A stretch of DNA of 64,000 nucleotides from Rhizobium altiplani (lineage in GTDB: Bacteria; Pseudomonadota; Alphaproteobacteria; Rhizobiales; Rhizobiaceae). Positions 16,798 through 31,511 of the stretch are shown piece by piece. The stretch is from NCBI RefSeq assembly GCF_001542405.1, contig NZ_LNCD01000101.1, forward strand, positions 45,956 to 109,955, given 5' to 3'. Both the position numbers and the translations under genes were made by a program. The number at the start of each line of letters is the position of its first letter. Positions within the stretch are counted from its first letter, which is position 1. A model generated the notes under the pieces. That model searched no databases. It was not told the origin of the DNA and saw only the letters and a list, made by a program, of their open reading frames with translations.

Positions 16798-18483
16798 TCA
16801 ATGGCGGTTCGACTGCACGGTCGACACTTGGGGAGTTTTTGCCTGCTGGAGGGCTTCCTTCAGCTGGTCCTGCGAGAACGGTTTGGTCAGTCTGATCAGT
16901 TCATTTAGCCCCTGATCGTCGGGCAACTCGGCATAGCCGGATGCCAGTATGATCGGAAGACTCGAGTAGGAGTCGAGTATAATTCGGGAAAGCTCGGCTC
17001 CGGTCATACCGGGCATGGAATGATCGGTGATCACAATATCAAAACGCTTTTCTTCCCCGAGAAGCTGCAAGGCCTGCGATGCCGAGGTCACTTCAACGGC
17101 GATGTGACCGAGGTCCTCAAGCATCGCCACGGTTCCCATACTGACCAATGGATCGTCGTCCACCACAAGGACAGTAAGCTCTCCTGTCACCGTCGGGACA
17201 TCGGAGGCATCGTCAACACGCCCACCAGCCACCAGATCGCTCGACGTGCCGGCAACCGGCAACCAGACACTCACGGATGTCCCGGCCCCCGGCCTGCTTG
17301 CCAGTTCGAGCGCCCCGCCGGATTGGGCGGCAAGACCCTGGACCATCGATAGTCCGAGACCAGTGCCTTTTCCTGGCCCCTTCGTCGTGAAGAACGGCTC
17401 AGTTGCCCGCGCAAGCGTCGGTCCATCCATTCCAGGGCCATTGTCCGTGACGCGGATACACACATAGCGCCCATCGCTTAGTGATCCCGGGTGATCGGCC
17501 GCATCTACCTGGAGGATGATCGAGCCCGCCCCATCCATGGCGTCGCGTGCATTGACGAAAAGGTTCAAAAGAGCAAGTTCGAGCTGGTTGGCATCGACAA
17601 GCATGCTTGGCAGATCCGGGGCGACGTCCAGTTTGATGTCGATCCCCTGGCCCACGGCCTTGACGAGGAGATCTTCAATGTTGGCAAACAGCTGTTCGAA
17701 ATCGACAGTGGTCGGCTTCAACTCCTGACGCCTGGCGAAGGCAAGCAGGCGCTGGGTCAGGGCCGAACCACGTTCAGCAGCCTGGATGGCATTGCCGAGC
17801 AGTCGCTCGCTGCGATCGTCCTCGGGCAAGCGCTTCTTCAAGAGGCTTAGACTTCCAAGGATTGCCATCAGGAGGTTGTTGAAATCATGTGCGACACCGC
17901 CCGTCAGCTGACCGATTGTGTCGATCTTTTGAGCTTCGAACAATTGCGCGAGAGCCTCCTCGCGCTCGCGTGTCCTTTGTTCGATGCGATGTTCCAGCTC
18001 CTCATTCAACCGGCGCAGTTGCTCCGATGAAGCCTCGAGTTCGGCGGTGCGCTGGCTGACCCTTAGTTCCAACTCGCTGTTCAGCCGCTCGAGCTCCTTG
18101 GTCTTGCGATAAAGGTCAGCAAAGACCCGCACCTTGGCCCGCAGGACGTCGGGCACGATTGGAACGGAGACATAGTCGACAGCACCTGCAGCGTATCCTC
18201 GCAACCGATCAGGCTCGGTCATCATGACCGCCGAAACAAAAATGATCGCGGTATTCTGGTAGCGCGGATGTTCGCGGATCATGCTGACAAGCTCGAAACC
18301 GTCCTGTTCGGGCATGCACACGTCGGCAAGAATGACCGCTATCTCGTTGCGAAGAAGTTGTTCAAGGGCCTCCCTGGCGGACTGAGCTTTGATCAGGTTT
18401 TCACCGAGATCCTTGAGGATGACCTCATAGCTCAAGAGCTTCGCCGGCTGATCGTCCACGAGAAGGATGTTCAATCGTTCCAA
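16798..18483 (-). CDS. Hybrid histidine kinase: receiver - coiled coil - HisKA - HATPase - receiver
   Basis: The first residues (ERLNILLVDDQPAKL) open an N-terminal receiver with its Asp in ILADVCMPEQDG. A long coiled coil follows, then HisKA with the phosphorylated His in TGGVAHDFNNLL, HATPase boxes (NLFVNARDAM; DNGPGMD; GTGLGLSMVQG), and a C-terminal receiver with Asp in VITDHSMPGM and Lys in TKPF. No membrane segment is present. I prefer a TTG at 18483, with GGGAGG five bases upstream; a GTG at 18498 overlaps the previous stop by four bases. Either way it is tightly coupled to the giant kinase and probably part of the same phosphorelay. Confidence 0.88.
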   Translation of the reverse strand: MERLNILLVDDQPAKLLSYEVILKDLGENLIKAQSAREALEQLLRNEIAVILADVCMPEQDGFELVSMIREHPRYQNTAIIFVSAVMMTEPDRLRGYAAGAVDYVSVPIVPDVLRAKVRVFADLYRKTKELERLNSELELRVSQRTAELEASSEQLRRLNEELEHRIEQRTREREEALAQLFEAQKIDTIGQLTGGVAHDFNNLLMAILGSLSLLKKRLPEDDRSERLLGNAIQAAERGSALTQRLLAFARRQELKPTTVDFEQLFANIEDLLVKAVGQGIDIKLDVAPDLPSMLVDANQLELALLNLFVNARDAMDGAGSIILQVDAADHPGSLSDGRYVCIRVTDNGPGMDGPTLARATEPFFTTKGPGKGTGLGLSMVQGLAAQSGGALELASRPGAGTSVSVWLPVAGTSSDLVAGGRVDDASDVPTVTGELTVLVVDDDPLVSMGTVAMLEDLGHIAVEVTSASQALQLLGEEKRFDIVITDHSMPGMTGAELSRIILDSYSSLPIILASGYAELPDDQGLNELIRLTKPFSQDQLKEALQQAKTPQVSTVQSNRH

Positions 18484-18494
18484 TCCCGCCTCCC

Positions 18495-24791
<6,297 letters not shown>

Positions 24792-24948
24792 AGAGCCTCC
24801 CTCAAACCAGCGCGTAACTAGCGCGCTGGAAAGGAAATTCTATGTGCGCTATCAAACCGATAGGCTGTATCGGCGCCAAGGAGGTGTATTTCTTGACCGG
24901 ATGCCGTTGAGCGTACGCTATGGTACAAAGATTTCAGGGTGGGATTGA

Positions 24949-25191
24949 TCAGGAAGCGGCCTTTTGCTGCTTCCAATCGCGATAAGGAAGCAGAAGCATT
25001 CCTGGATACCGCTTCTCAATTTCGCTTTCCGTCAGCGCAATTCTCGCCAGGACTTCGTCGAGATCCCGTTGCTGAGGGTTCTCGCTTGCCTTTTCGAGCA
25101 GTTCCATGACAGCAAACAGTTCGTCATCGATCATCGCCCCAAGGCGACGGGCAAGGTCATCAACGGGCGCGGCAAGGATTTTCTCTGACAT
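24949..25191 (-). CDS. Small hypothetical protein, 80 aa
   Basis: The start at 25191 (MSEKILAAPVDDLARRLG) was chosen over a longer frame to 25473, because an EcfG-type promoter at 25240-25264 places the transcript start near 25233. The protein is helical and acidic throughout, with DDELFAVMELLEKAS, and ends in LPYRDWKQQKAAS. No signal or membrane segment is present and no family is recognised. Its Shine-Dalgarno site is weak. Confidence 0.6.
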   Translation of the reverse strand: MSEKILAAPVDDLARRLGAMIDDELFAVMELLEKASENPQQRDLDEVLARIALTESEIEKRYPGMLLLPYRDWKQQKAAS

Positions 25192-25239
25192 AGGGCGTCC
25201 AACTCTCGTGATCCGGAAGGGGCGGACTAATTCGGGCCT

Positions 25240-25264
25240 AACCCGCGCGGCGGTCCAAAGTTCC
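25240..25264 (-). promoter_or_regulatory. EcfG-type promoter for the 80-aa protein
   Basis: On the minus strand, GGAAC, 16 bases, GGTT, about 50 bases before the start at 25191. Confidence 0.65.
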
Positions 25265-25317
25265 GCTGCGCCCGGATCGACACCATTTTCCGAGGCGGCG
25301 CCACGATGCAGGACACG

Positions 25318-25343
25318 GGAACAATAGGCCATCGGCTGCGGTT
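25318..25343 (+). promoter_or_regulatory. EcfG-type promoter for the HTH protein
   Basis: GGAAC at 25318-25322, 17 bases, GGTT at 25340-25343. It is divergent from the promoter at 25240 and 100 bases ahead of the gene at 25443. Confidence 0.55.
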
Positions 25344-25442
25344 TATCAGTCCACGACGTGATGCAAGACATGGGCAATCGCGCATGGACGATTACCCGTC
25401 CAGGATCGCGGTTGCCAACCGCCCGCAACTTCGGAGTTTGGG

Positions 25443-25769
25443 ATGATCTCAGGTGAGCAAATTGGGGCAGCACGAGCGCTCTTGCGATGGCGCCCGGAGG
25501 ATCTGGCTGAAGCTGCCGGAATTTCTGTCGCGATCGTCAATGGAATGGAAGCACAACAGGGTCTCCTTCCTGACACCCCGTCGGCTCGGGCAATCGCCGA
25601 TGCAATTGCTGCAGCAGGCGTCATGGTGTTTGGCGAAGGATCCGTCGACGGGGGCCCGGGCGTGCGGCTCATGGCAAAGCCGTCCGCCGCAATCGACGTC
25701 AACGTTACCCAGACTGTGCAGTATAAGGAATTCCTGGAAAACGACGCTCCTCCTGGTGTCGGCGGATGA
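25443..25769 (+). CDS. Small XRE-like helix-turn-helix protein with a PPGxGG tail
   Basis: The 108-residue protein has an XRE-type helix-turn-helix (residues 5-62: ISGEQIGAARALLRW, then LAEAAGISVAIVNGME). The GEGSVDGGPGVRL segment is typical of short rhizobial XRE proteins. It then carries an added tail ending KEFLENDAPPGVGG. That tail closely matches the end of the unrelated 61-residue protein at 31,782 (KELLTNDVPPGAGG). The start has GGAG upstream. DNA binding is likely; the target is unknown. Confidence 0.75.
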   Translation: MISGEQIGAARALLRWRPEDLAEAAGISVAIVNGMEAQQGLLPDTPSARAIADAIAAAGVMVFGEGSVDGGPGVRLMAKPSAAIDVNVTQTVQYKEFLENDAPPGVGG

Positions 25770-25893
25770 GCTAGAGCTCTCCCGATGGGAACGGTACGCT
25801 GTCAGACCTCTCCATTACTTTAGGGATTGCTGATTGACCTGCAAGGCAAAGTCAGGGTGAATAGTATGGCAACGTTTGGTGGAGGAGCCGACC

Positions 25894-26352
25894 ATGTTGT
25901 TTGCCGACCTACTGGGCAAATATGTGCTGGTGATGGACAGGAATTACCCGCAGGCCGGAGCCTTGGGTTCGGCACTTCGTAGTCAGGGAAGCGAGGTCGT
26001 GGGACCCTTTGATGACCTGCGAGAGGGTTTCAAAGCCCTCGATGAGGCACATATCGACGCCGCGGTGCTCGGTATCAATCTCGATGCATTGCGAGTTTTT
26101 TCTTTCGCCGATAGACTTGTGGAACGTGGCATCCCCTTCATTTTCACGAGCCGGCGTGGCCGGGATCTGCCTTCTCGATTCCTCGGTTGCCTCTGCGTAA
26201 GCAACCAAGTTGCTGAAGACGACATATTGGTCGCTCTTGCGGTTTCGATTACCAGTTCTCGTGAAGTGGTCGCCAGTTCCACTCCATTGGCGGCCGGAAT
26301 TTCAGGCCCGGCTGCCAGATCGGGCGATCGAGGTGGTATCCGTCACGACTGA
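25894..26352 (+). CDS. Receiver-like protein lacking the acceptor aspartate
   Basis: The start at 25894 (MLFADLLGKYVLVMD) has GGAGGAG six bases upstream. Residues 9-120 follow a receiver fold in outline (YVLVMDRNYPQAGALGSAL, IDAAVLGINLDA, IPFIFTSRRG). The residue that should be the phospho-acceptor Asp is Gly in VLGIN, and the acidic pair and lysine are also missing. A Ser/Ala-rich tail follows. It is likely a pseudo-receiver that binds a partner without phosphorylation. The alternative, a decaying gene, cannot be excluded. Confidence 0.6.
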   Translation: MLFADLLGKYVLVMDRNYPQAGALGSALRSQGSEVVGPFDDLREGFKALDEAHIDAAVLGINLDALRVFSFADRLVERGIPFIFTSRRGRDLPSRFLGCLCVSNQVAEDDILVALAVSITSSREVVASSTPLAAGISGPAARSGDRGGIRHD

Positions 26353-26512
26353 CGACCAAAGGTGGCGCCTGACATCCCCCTTCCGAGCATCGCTCCTGAA
26401 AAATGTCAGGATAGAAAACCAAGAATCCGTCAAGGGCTTCTGTACGATCCCGAACGATGCATTTTCGCTCCTGCGCTTTGCGCTAGGTATGCTATGCCTA
26501 GAGGGAGGAAAC

Positions 26513-26713
26513 ATGATCGACGGTTTGATTGCCGATGAACATTACTGGGTTCGGGCGAAGTCGGCGGACGATGGAACTCTCCAAGTCGTACAAGTATCGT
26601 CGGTCTTCGGCCCTACCCCGGAATTCTTCAGCGTGATTGTCCCGGGCAGCGACCAACACCATTCGCCCGAGGACTTCGAGTTCATCGCTCATATTCTGGC
26701 GCCAAGCGGCTAA
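26513..26713 (+). CDS. Small hypothetical protein, 66 aa
   Basis: A strong GAGGGAGG lies three to four bases before the ATG at 26513. The protein begins MIDGLIADEHYWVRAKSADD and ends DFEFIAHILAPSG; it looks like a small mixed alpha/beta soluble domain. No family is recognised. The frame is open upstream to 26210 but that part overlaps the receiver-like gene and is not needed. Confidence 0.5.
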   Translation: MIDGLIADEHYWVRAKSADDGTLQVVQVSSVFGPTPEFFSVIVPGSDQHHSPEDFEFIAHILAPSG

Positions 26714-26807
26714 GCCTTGGGCGGAGATACTGTCGCAACCCTATGAAATTGGCCGGCCCACACTCACCGGTCAGTTGCAGTCGCCCAGATAAAATTGCTG
26801 GCCGCAG

Positions 26808-26832
26808 GGAACAACACCTTCTTCTTAAGGTT
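26808..26832 (+). promoter_or_regulatory. EcfG-type promoter for a small secreted protein
   Basis: GGAAC at 26808-26812, 16 bases, GGTT at 26829-26832; 39 bases before the gene at 26871. Confidence 0.65.
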
Positions 26833-26870
26833 CCGACCTCGTGATCATAAACACCACGAGGAGACTATCC

Positions 26871-27209
26871 ATGCGATTGAAAATTCTGGCCATAACCGTC
26901 CTTTCCGTCGGAATGGCAACATCAGCATTCGCTCAGTCCAATCCCGTTCCCAATAACATGGCTGGCGACAAGACGACTGGCGAGGACGCAGGCGGCGGTG
27001 CAAGCGGTGATACGCAGACACGAACCGGCACCAGCACCCCGACGGTCATTGACCCGGGCGCCACCAACAGCACGAGTGGCGGTAACACCAATTCGACGGG
27101 AACTGTCGATCGTTCCCGCTGCCCGCCGCAGTCAGCTCCCGGCTCGGTTGCCACCCAGGGCGGCAGCGGTGGGGCTTCGGTGAGCGAAGCCTGCCCTGAC
27201 AATCAATAG
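26871..27209 (+). CDS. Small secreted Gly/Thr/Ser-rich protein, 112 aa
   Basis: The start at 26871 (MRLKILAITVLSVGMATSAFAQS) has GAGGAG seven bases upstream. A clear signal peptide ends at AFA before QS. The mature part is low in complexity, rich in Gly, Thr, Ser, Asn and Asp, with two cysteines (RCPPQ; EACPDN) that could form one disulfide. The N-terminus closely matches the secreted protein at 54,044 (both SAFAQSNP), and both have stress-type promoters. Function unknown; probably periplasmic or secreted. Confidence 0.72.
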   Translation: MRLKILAITVLSVGMATSAFAQSNPVPNNMAGDKTTGEDAGGGASGDTQTRTGTSTPTVIDPGATNSTSGGNTNSTGTVDRSRCPPQSAPGSVATQGGSGGASVSEACPDNQ

Positions 27210-27222
27210 CATCAGCACTCGG

Positions 27223-27253
27223 CTGACGGAGGCTGTCATGCGGCCTTCGTCAG
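27223..27253 (+). terminator. Hairpin after the small secreted protein
   Basis: CTGACGGAGGC (27223-27233) pairs with GCCTTCGTCAG (27243-27253) with one G-T pair. It lies 13 bases after the gene stop; there is no T run, so termination is uncertain. Confidence 0.4.
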
Positions 27254-27394
27254 ACGCCCGAAACCGACTGATATATAGGCTTTTGCGTGAGACCATTGTC
27301 TTGAACATCAAGAATGATCGCTGGCGCGCCGAGCAACAGGGGTCTGAATTCAAGGCAAACCGATGTCTAGCCAACAGACTTAAGGATATCGTCC

Positions 27395-27927
27395 ATGAAG
27401 ACCGCCGCCACCCTGTCCTTTGTACTCGCTGCTTTCACCGTGGCGCCAGCCTTTGCACAATCGGCCGCAGAAAAATCGGGTGTGAATTCGCTGATCGGCG
27501 TTGCTCCAAAGACGGAAGATTTCGTGACCGTGGCCGCGACCAGCGACATGTTCGAGATTGAATCAAGCAAGCTTGCCGTTGAACCTCCGACGCGGCGACA
27601 AAATCCTTCGCCGAACAAATGATCACGGATCACCAGAAGACCACGGACGAGTTGAAGGGTCTTGTTGTCGGCGGCAAAGTCAAGGCATTGCTTCCCACCG
27701 CGATGACATTAACGCAGATGGACAAGTTGAATACCCTGAAGGGGCTTTCCGGTGCGGAATTTACGAAGCAATACCACTCGGACCAGGCAGAAGCGCATGA
27801 AGACGCCGTCGATCTTTTCAAGCGGTATGGCGAAGAGGGGGACAATCCCGACCTGAAAGCATGGGCGCAAGCCACTCGCCCTGCGCTGGTGCACCATTTG
27901 CAGATGGCCAAAGACCTGAACAAATAG
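27395..27927 (+). pseudogene. DUF4142 (ferritin-like periplasmic) protein, frameshifted
   Basis: The first part (MKTAATLSFVLAAFTVAPAFAQS, a signal peptide, then FVTVAATSDMFEIESSKLAVE) is typical of DUF4142. The frame then breaks. The next frame continues the family pattern as DAATKSFAEQMITDHQKTTDELK and runs to the stop at 27927. The break is near 27584, where one missing base in GAACCTCC would restore Glu-Arg-Ser-Asp. A full protein would be about 177 residues. Either a recent inactivation or a sequence error. Confidence 0.82.
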
Positions 27928-28028
27928 CCTGGCGGCCCACGCCGGGCGCTGCGCTGTTATTGGTCCACGACCGACTTTTCCAGAACCGCGCGTGGTCAAG
28001 TTGCTGGACGAAGCCGCTCAGTATCCGT

Positions 28029-28352
28029 CTAGAGCAAAATGAAAATCAGGACGGTGACGCCGGTGAACATCCCAAACCCGAGCCCGATCTTGTTTGCCTT
28101 GGCTTGTGCCTTACGCTGCATTATTCGGCGTTGCGCTATCTTGATCTGCCCATTCGCCAATTGCTCCGCCTCTTCGTAGCACCGCCTCTGCTCCTTAGCC
28201 AGTTCCTCGCGGACTTCCGGCGTGTCCTCCGGTATCAATTTGATACGGGCAGTGTAGCCAAGCGCTTTGCGACATTCGACGTCGGCAAGAGCCTCTTTCA
28301 TGGTGTCGAAGACGCCTTCGATCACGTAGTCGGCCATCGTAAAGTATTTCAT
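28029..28352 (-). CDS. Hypothetical protein with C-terminal membrane anchor, 107 aa
   Basis: The ATG at 28352 follows GGAG. The protein opens MKYFTMADYVIEGVFDTMKE, has a charged helical centre (REELAKEQRRCYEEAEQLA; QRRIMQRKAQAKANK) and a C-terminal hydrophobic segment (FGMFTGVTVLIFILL) that should anchor it in the membrane. No family is recognised. It is convergent with the frameshifted DUF4142 gene and divergent from the HlyD operon. Confidence 0.62.
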   Translation of the reverse strand: MKYFTMADYVIEGVFDTMKEALADVECRKALGYTARIKLIPEDTPEVREELAKEQRRCYEEAEQLANGQIKIAQRRIMQRKAQAKANKIGLGFGMFTGVTVLIFILL

Positions 28353-28570
28353 GGCTCCGTCCCCTGCGCCCGCTCCATCTTAGACCTCCGCCGGCATTAG
28401 AGCCACATGGCGCCTGGAGTGGTCTGCGAACGCGAGGAACAGACCAGCCAGAAAGTTCCGGAAAACACCGTCGGTCGTGGTCGAAAAATTCCCTGTTCAG
28501 CGCTTCGCTGGAATTTGCTATGTCTCTACCTGTACGACAGGAACAACGATCCTTTGATGGAACTTCCGAC

Positions 28571-29002
28571 ATGGACCAAGCAATCCATCCTGCCGCGATT
28601 GAGCACCTGCCAGTCTTCATTACCGCACCTGGGCAGACCGACTATCTTTTCGTGGCGGTCGCAATCTTTCTCCTGGTCATGGTTCTCCTTATTGGCAATC
28701 TCTATTTTCAGCTACATGCGCTTCCAGAGCGAATGGCGCATAAGACCAGCAAGATCCAGCTGGAAATCGTGGCGGTGCTGGGTCTGATTTCGCTGTTCAC
28801 GCACAACCATCTTTTCTGGATTGCCGGTCTCTTGCTGGCTTTCATCGAATTTCCGGACTTCTCGACACCGCTCTACTCTATTGCCCGGTCGCTGGGGAAA
28901 CTTTCCGGCCGTGACGTTCAGTCGACCGGAGATCCGGCGCTGGTTCGAGAAGAACCGATCGTGTCAGAATCGAAGGTGGACTCCGACGGAGAGGGCATCT
29001 GA
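28571..29002 (+). CDS. Small inner-membrane protein, partner of a HlyD-family protein
   Basis: The 143-residue protein has three hydrophobic spans (about residues 25-48, LFVAVAIFLLVMVLLIGNLY; 65-78; and 80-96, LFWIAGLLLAFIEF) and an acidic C-terminal tail. It ends three bases before the HlyD-family gene, so the two are surely co-transcribed. Small membrane proteins paired with YibH/YiaV-type HlyD proteins are known in enterobacteria (YiaW/DUF3302); relation to that family is only suggested by layout. A start at 28520 is also possible. Confidence 0.65.
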   Translation: MDQAIHPAAIEHLPVFITAPGQTDYLFVAVAIFLLVMVLLIGNLYFQLHALPERMAHKTSKIQLEIVAVLGLISLFTHNHLFWIAGLLLAFIEFPDFSTPLYSIARSLGKLSGRDVQSTGDPALVREEPIVSESKVDSDGEGI

Positions 29003-29005
29003 GCC

Positions 29006-30232
29006 ATGTTCGAACTACTCCTGTGTTCCCTGCTGACGATCTTTCCAGACTATCTCTACCGACGCTACGGCCAAGGAAAGCGGATCGGCCGCGAAATCAC
29101 CCTCTATAGCGTGTGGTACGAGCTGCGCTGGGGCATTTCTGCTTGTCTCCTGCTGACGATCTCGCTGATCACCATGATCTTCTACTTCCATCCATCGACG
29201 TCGAATGTCACCGCCATATTCCGCACCGTAACAATTCTGCCGGAAACAGGCGGGCGCGTGGAAGAGGTTTATGTCGGGATCAACCAGAGGGTCCAGGCCG
29301 GGGATCCGTTGTTCAGGCTCAACAGTGACACCCAGCAGGCCGCACTCGATGCGTCCAGGCGCAAGATCGCCGAAGTCGACGCCGCAATGAAAGTGGCTCA
29401 GAGCGAGCTCGCAAGCGCCGACGGCGAGATCAAGCAAGCCCAGGGAGACTACCAAACGGCCGTCGACGAATACGAGATGAAGGCGCAGCTCTTGAAGAAC
29501 GACGCCGTGGCCAGGCGCGAGGTTGAAAGGCTTGAAACCAACATCGAAAGTCGAAAGGGTGCGCTCGATTCAGACATCGCCAAAAAGCAGACCTTGCAAA
29601 CGCAGATCGAAGAACTTCTGCCGGCTCAGAAGGCGAGCGCTGAGGCGGCCGAAAAACAGGCGCAGGTCGATCTCGACAAGACCGTCGTCAGGGCCGGCGT
29701 CACCGGGACAGTGCAGCAATTTGCGCTGCGTCGCGGCGACGTGGTCAACCCCCTGCTTCGTCCCGCCGGTATCCTGGTCCCAGAAAGTGCGGGCAAAAAC
29801 GTCCTGATCGCCGGCTTCGGACAGATCGAGGCGCAGGTGTTGAAGACGGGAATGATTGCCGAGGCGACTTGCATCGGCCGGCCGTTCACCATCATTCCGA
29901 TGGTTGTAACCGAGGTTCAGGACGTCATCGCCGCAGGTCAATATCGGCCGACGGACCAACTGCTCGACGTCCGGCAGGTATCGCAGCCTGGGACCCTGAC
30001 CGTCTTCATGGAGCCACTCTTTACCGGCGGCCTCAACGGCGTTCCCCCGGGAAGCAGCTGCATCGCCAACGCCTACACGAATAACCATGATGCGCTTGCC
30101 GACAAGAACATCGGCACCCTGCGCTCGATCTTCCTGCATGTCGTGGACACTGTCGGGCTCGTCCACGCGATGATCTTACGGCTGCAAGCGCTGTTGCTGC
30201 CGGTACAGACCCTTGTTTTGCAGGGCCATTAA
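29006..30232 (+). CDS. HlyD-family membrane fusion protein (EmrA/YibH type)
   Basis: The 408-residue protein has an N-terminal membrane anchor (about residues 42-62, ISACLLLTISLITMIFYF). A biotinyl-lipoyl half-motif (ILPETGGRVEEVYVGINQRVQAGDPLF) follows, then a long coiled-coil hairpin (residues 105-220), the second lipoyl half (VRAGVTGTVQQFALRRGDVV) and a beta-barrel region. This is the adaptor of a tripartite or two-part exporter. No transporter pump or outer-membrane channel gene is adjacent apart from the small membrane protein, so its partner is unknown. A C-terminal hydrophobic segment (VHAMILRLQALLLPVQTLVL) is unusual. Confidence 0.85.
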   Translation: MFELLLCSLLTIFPDYLYRRYGQGKRIGREITLYSVWYELRWGISACLLLTISLITMIFYFHPSTSNVTAIFRTVTILPETGGRVEEVYVGINQRVQAGDPLFRLNSDTQQAALDASRRKIAEVDAAMKVAQSELASADGEIKQAQGDYQTAVDEYEMKAQLLKNDAVARREVERLETNIESRKGALDSDIAKKQTLQTQIEELLPAQKASAEAAEKQAQVDLDKTVVRAGVTGTVQQFALRRGDVVNPLLRPAGILVPESAGKNVLIAGFGQIEAQVLKTGMIAEATCIGRPFTIIPMVVTEVQDVIAAGQYRPTDQLLDVRQVSQPGTLTVFMEPLFTGGLNGVPPGSSCIANAYTNNHDALADKNIGTLRSIFLHVVDTVGLVHAMILRLQALLLPVQTLVLQGH

Positions 30233-30533
30233 GTCTCATCGATCCCGCATGCCGGAGCGGCAGACAATCGGGGGTTCCGCCGCCCCCCTGCCGCCCGGCG
30301 AAGGATGGCAGACGAGGAATCCGTTCGACCTGTAGCTCGGGATGGGCCAACTCCGGCGGGCTTGGACAGCATTTACAGAACCCGGCAGGAGCGCGGCCGC
30401 ACTATCAACCGCAGGAACAAGCTGTTGAACGATGCGGCTACACGGCGGCGCCGGTAGTGCGCACAATCATATTGTGTGGCCGCTGCAGGAGCAGACGAGC
30501 GAAGGCTCTCGGCACTCCTTTCCTCAGTGGCGG
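30233..30533. other. Gene-free interval
   Basis: This GC-rich stretch has a self-complementary section (GCGGCAG near 30262 with CTGCCGC near 30290) directly after the HlyD gene, which might act as a weak terminator, but no T run. No convincing gene. Confidence 0.35.
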
Positions 30534-30558
30534 CGAACCTTTTTCTACAACGACCGTT
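30534..30558 (+). promoter_or_regulatory. Near-consensus EcfG-type promoter for the PNPOx-fold gene
   Basis: CGAAC at 30534-30538 (one mismatch to GGAAC), 16 bases, CGTT at 30555-30558; 54 bases before the start. Confidence 0.5.
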
Positions 30559-30612
30559 TCCATCTCACGGACAAAGATCCGCCCATCCGCAGCTCTGCAT
30601 AGGAGTTTTGAA

Positions 30613-31047
30613 ATGGCAGGCAAGTCACTCGCCGATTTATCCGAAAAGATGCGCAAGATCGATTTTTGCATGATGTCGACGAAGACATCGAGCGGAGCAA
30701 TCGCAAATCGCCCCATGAGCAACAATGGAGACACCGAGTATGATGGCGATAGCTATTTCTTTTCTTATGACAACACCTCAAAAATCACTGACATCGATCG
30801 CGATCCTTGCGTGACGCTCGCCTTTTGCGAAGCGCCGAGCATCCTCGGCAGGCCCGGCATGTTCATCTCGATTGAGGGCAAAGCGTCACTTGTCCGCGAT
30901 CGCGGCATATTCGCTGACCACTGGGTGAAAGATCTGGAACGCTGGTTTCCACAAGGCGTTGAGACCCCGGGACTTCTTCTGATCAAAGTTCATGCGGACC
31001 GGCTAAAATATTGGGATGGCGAAGACAACGGTGTCATCGAGGCGTGA
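30613..31047 (+). CDS. Pyridoxamine 5'-phosphate oxidase-fold general stress protein
   Basis: The start at 30613 has AGGAG upstream. The 144-residue protein shows the split-barrel flavin-binding fold of general stress protein 26 (COG3871): KIDFCMMSTKTSSGAIANRPMS, then YDGDSYFFSYDNTSKITDI, and WFPQGVETPGLLLIKVHADRLKYWD. Such proteins bind FMN, FAD or F420; catalytic activity is usually unproven. Its near-consensus stress promoter fits the family's usual behaviour. Confidence 0.85.
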   Translation: MAGKSLADLSEKMRKIDFCMMSTKTSSGAIANRPMSNNGDTEYDGDSYFFSYDNTSKITDIDRDPCVTLAFCEAPSILGRPGMFISIEGKASLVRDRGIFADHWVKDLERWFPQGVETPGLLLIKVHADRLKYWDGEDNGVIEA

Positions 31048-31151
31048 CTGAGACTAAGCTCCGACAGAGGCTTCGCCCTTCGCCAAGGGTTCCCATCTGG
31101 AAAAGCGGGCTATTGCATCCACACTCTTTCGGCACAAGGGAAGGAGAATAG

Positions 31152-31319
31152 ATGGCTGAACTGCCCTGTTCGACCTTTCCGCTCTTCAGTGACGTCGACG
31201 TCAGTGCCTAATTCCACCTGTTCGAAATTTTCGGGCAAGTTTCCACCGGGGACTTAATGCTTTTGAGCAAATGGACCGCTTCTGCGGGTAAGCGTATATT
31301 AGGAATGTCGAAACCTTAG
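31152..31319 (+). pseudogene. Small reading frame with an internal stop
   Basis: A strong AAGGAG six bases before ATG 31152 opens a 19-codon frame (MAELPCSTFPLFSDVDVSA) ended by TAA at 31209. The same frame continues as FHLFEIFGQVSTGDLMLLSK to a TAG at 31317. The strong ribosome site and protein-like continuation suggest a small gene broken by one nonsense change, but a genuine 19-residue peptide is equally possible. No family recognised. Confidence 0.3.
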
Positions 31320-31477
31320 GGAAAAGACAAAGGTAAAGGCCTAACTCCAATCATGCGGATCCCCGCCGCAGAGGAGTTCTCTTCAGAAGTGCAGGGGGAG
31401 GTTCTCGCCCTCTCTTGAACCTCCCTCCTACTTCCACAACATGCAGACCGAGGTCCTGAATGGGCATCTGGACGCGC

Positions 31478-31505
31478 TTGAAACTTTCGGGCATAGCGCT
31501 AATTC
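31478..31505 (+). promoter_or_regulatory. Housekeeping-type promoter of a candidate small RNA
   Basis: TTGAAA at 31478-31483 and TAATTC at 31500-31505, 16 bases apart. Confidence 0.4.
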
Positions 31506-31511
31506 TCGAAA

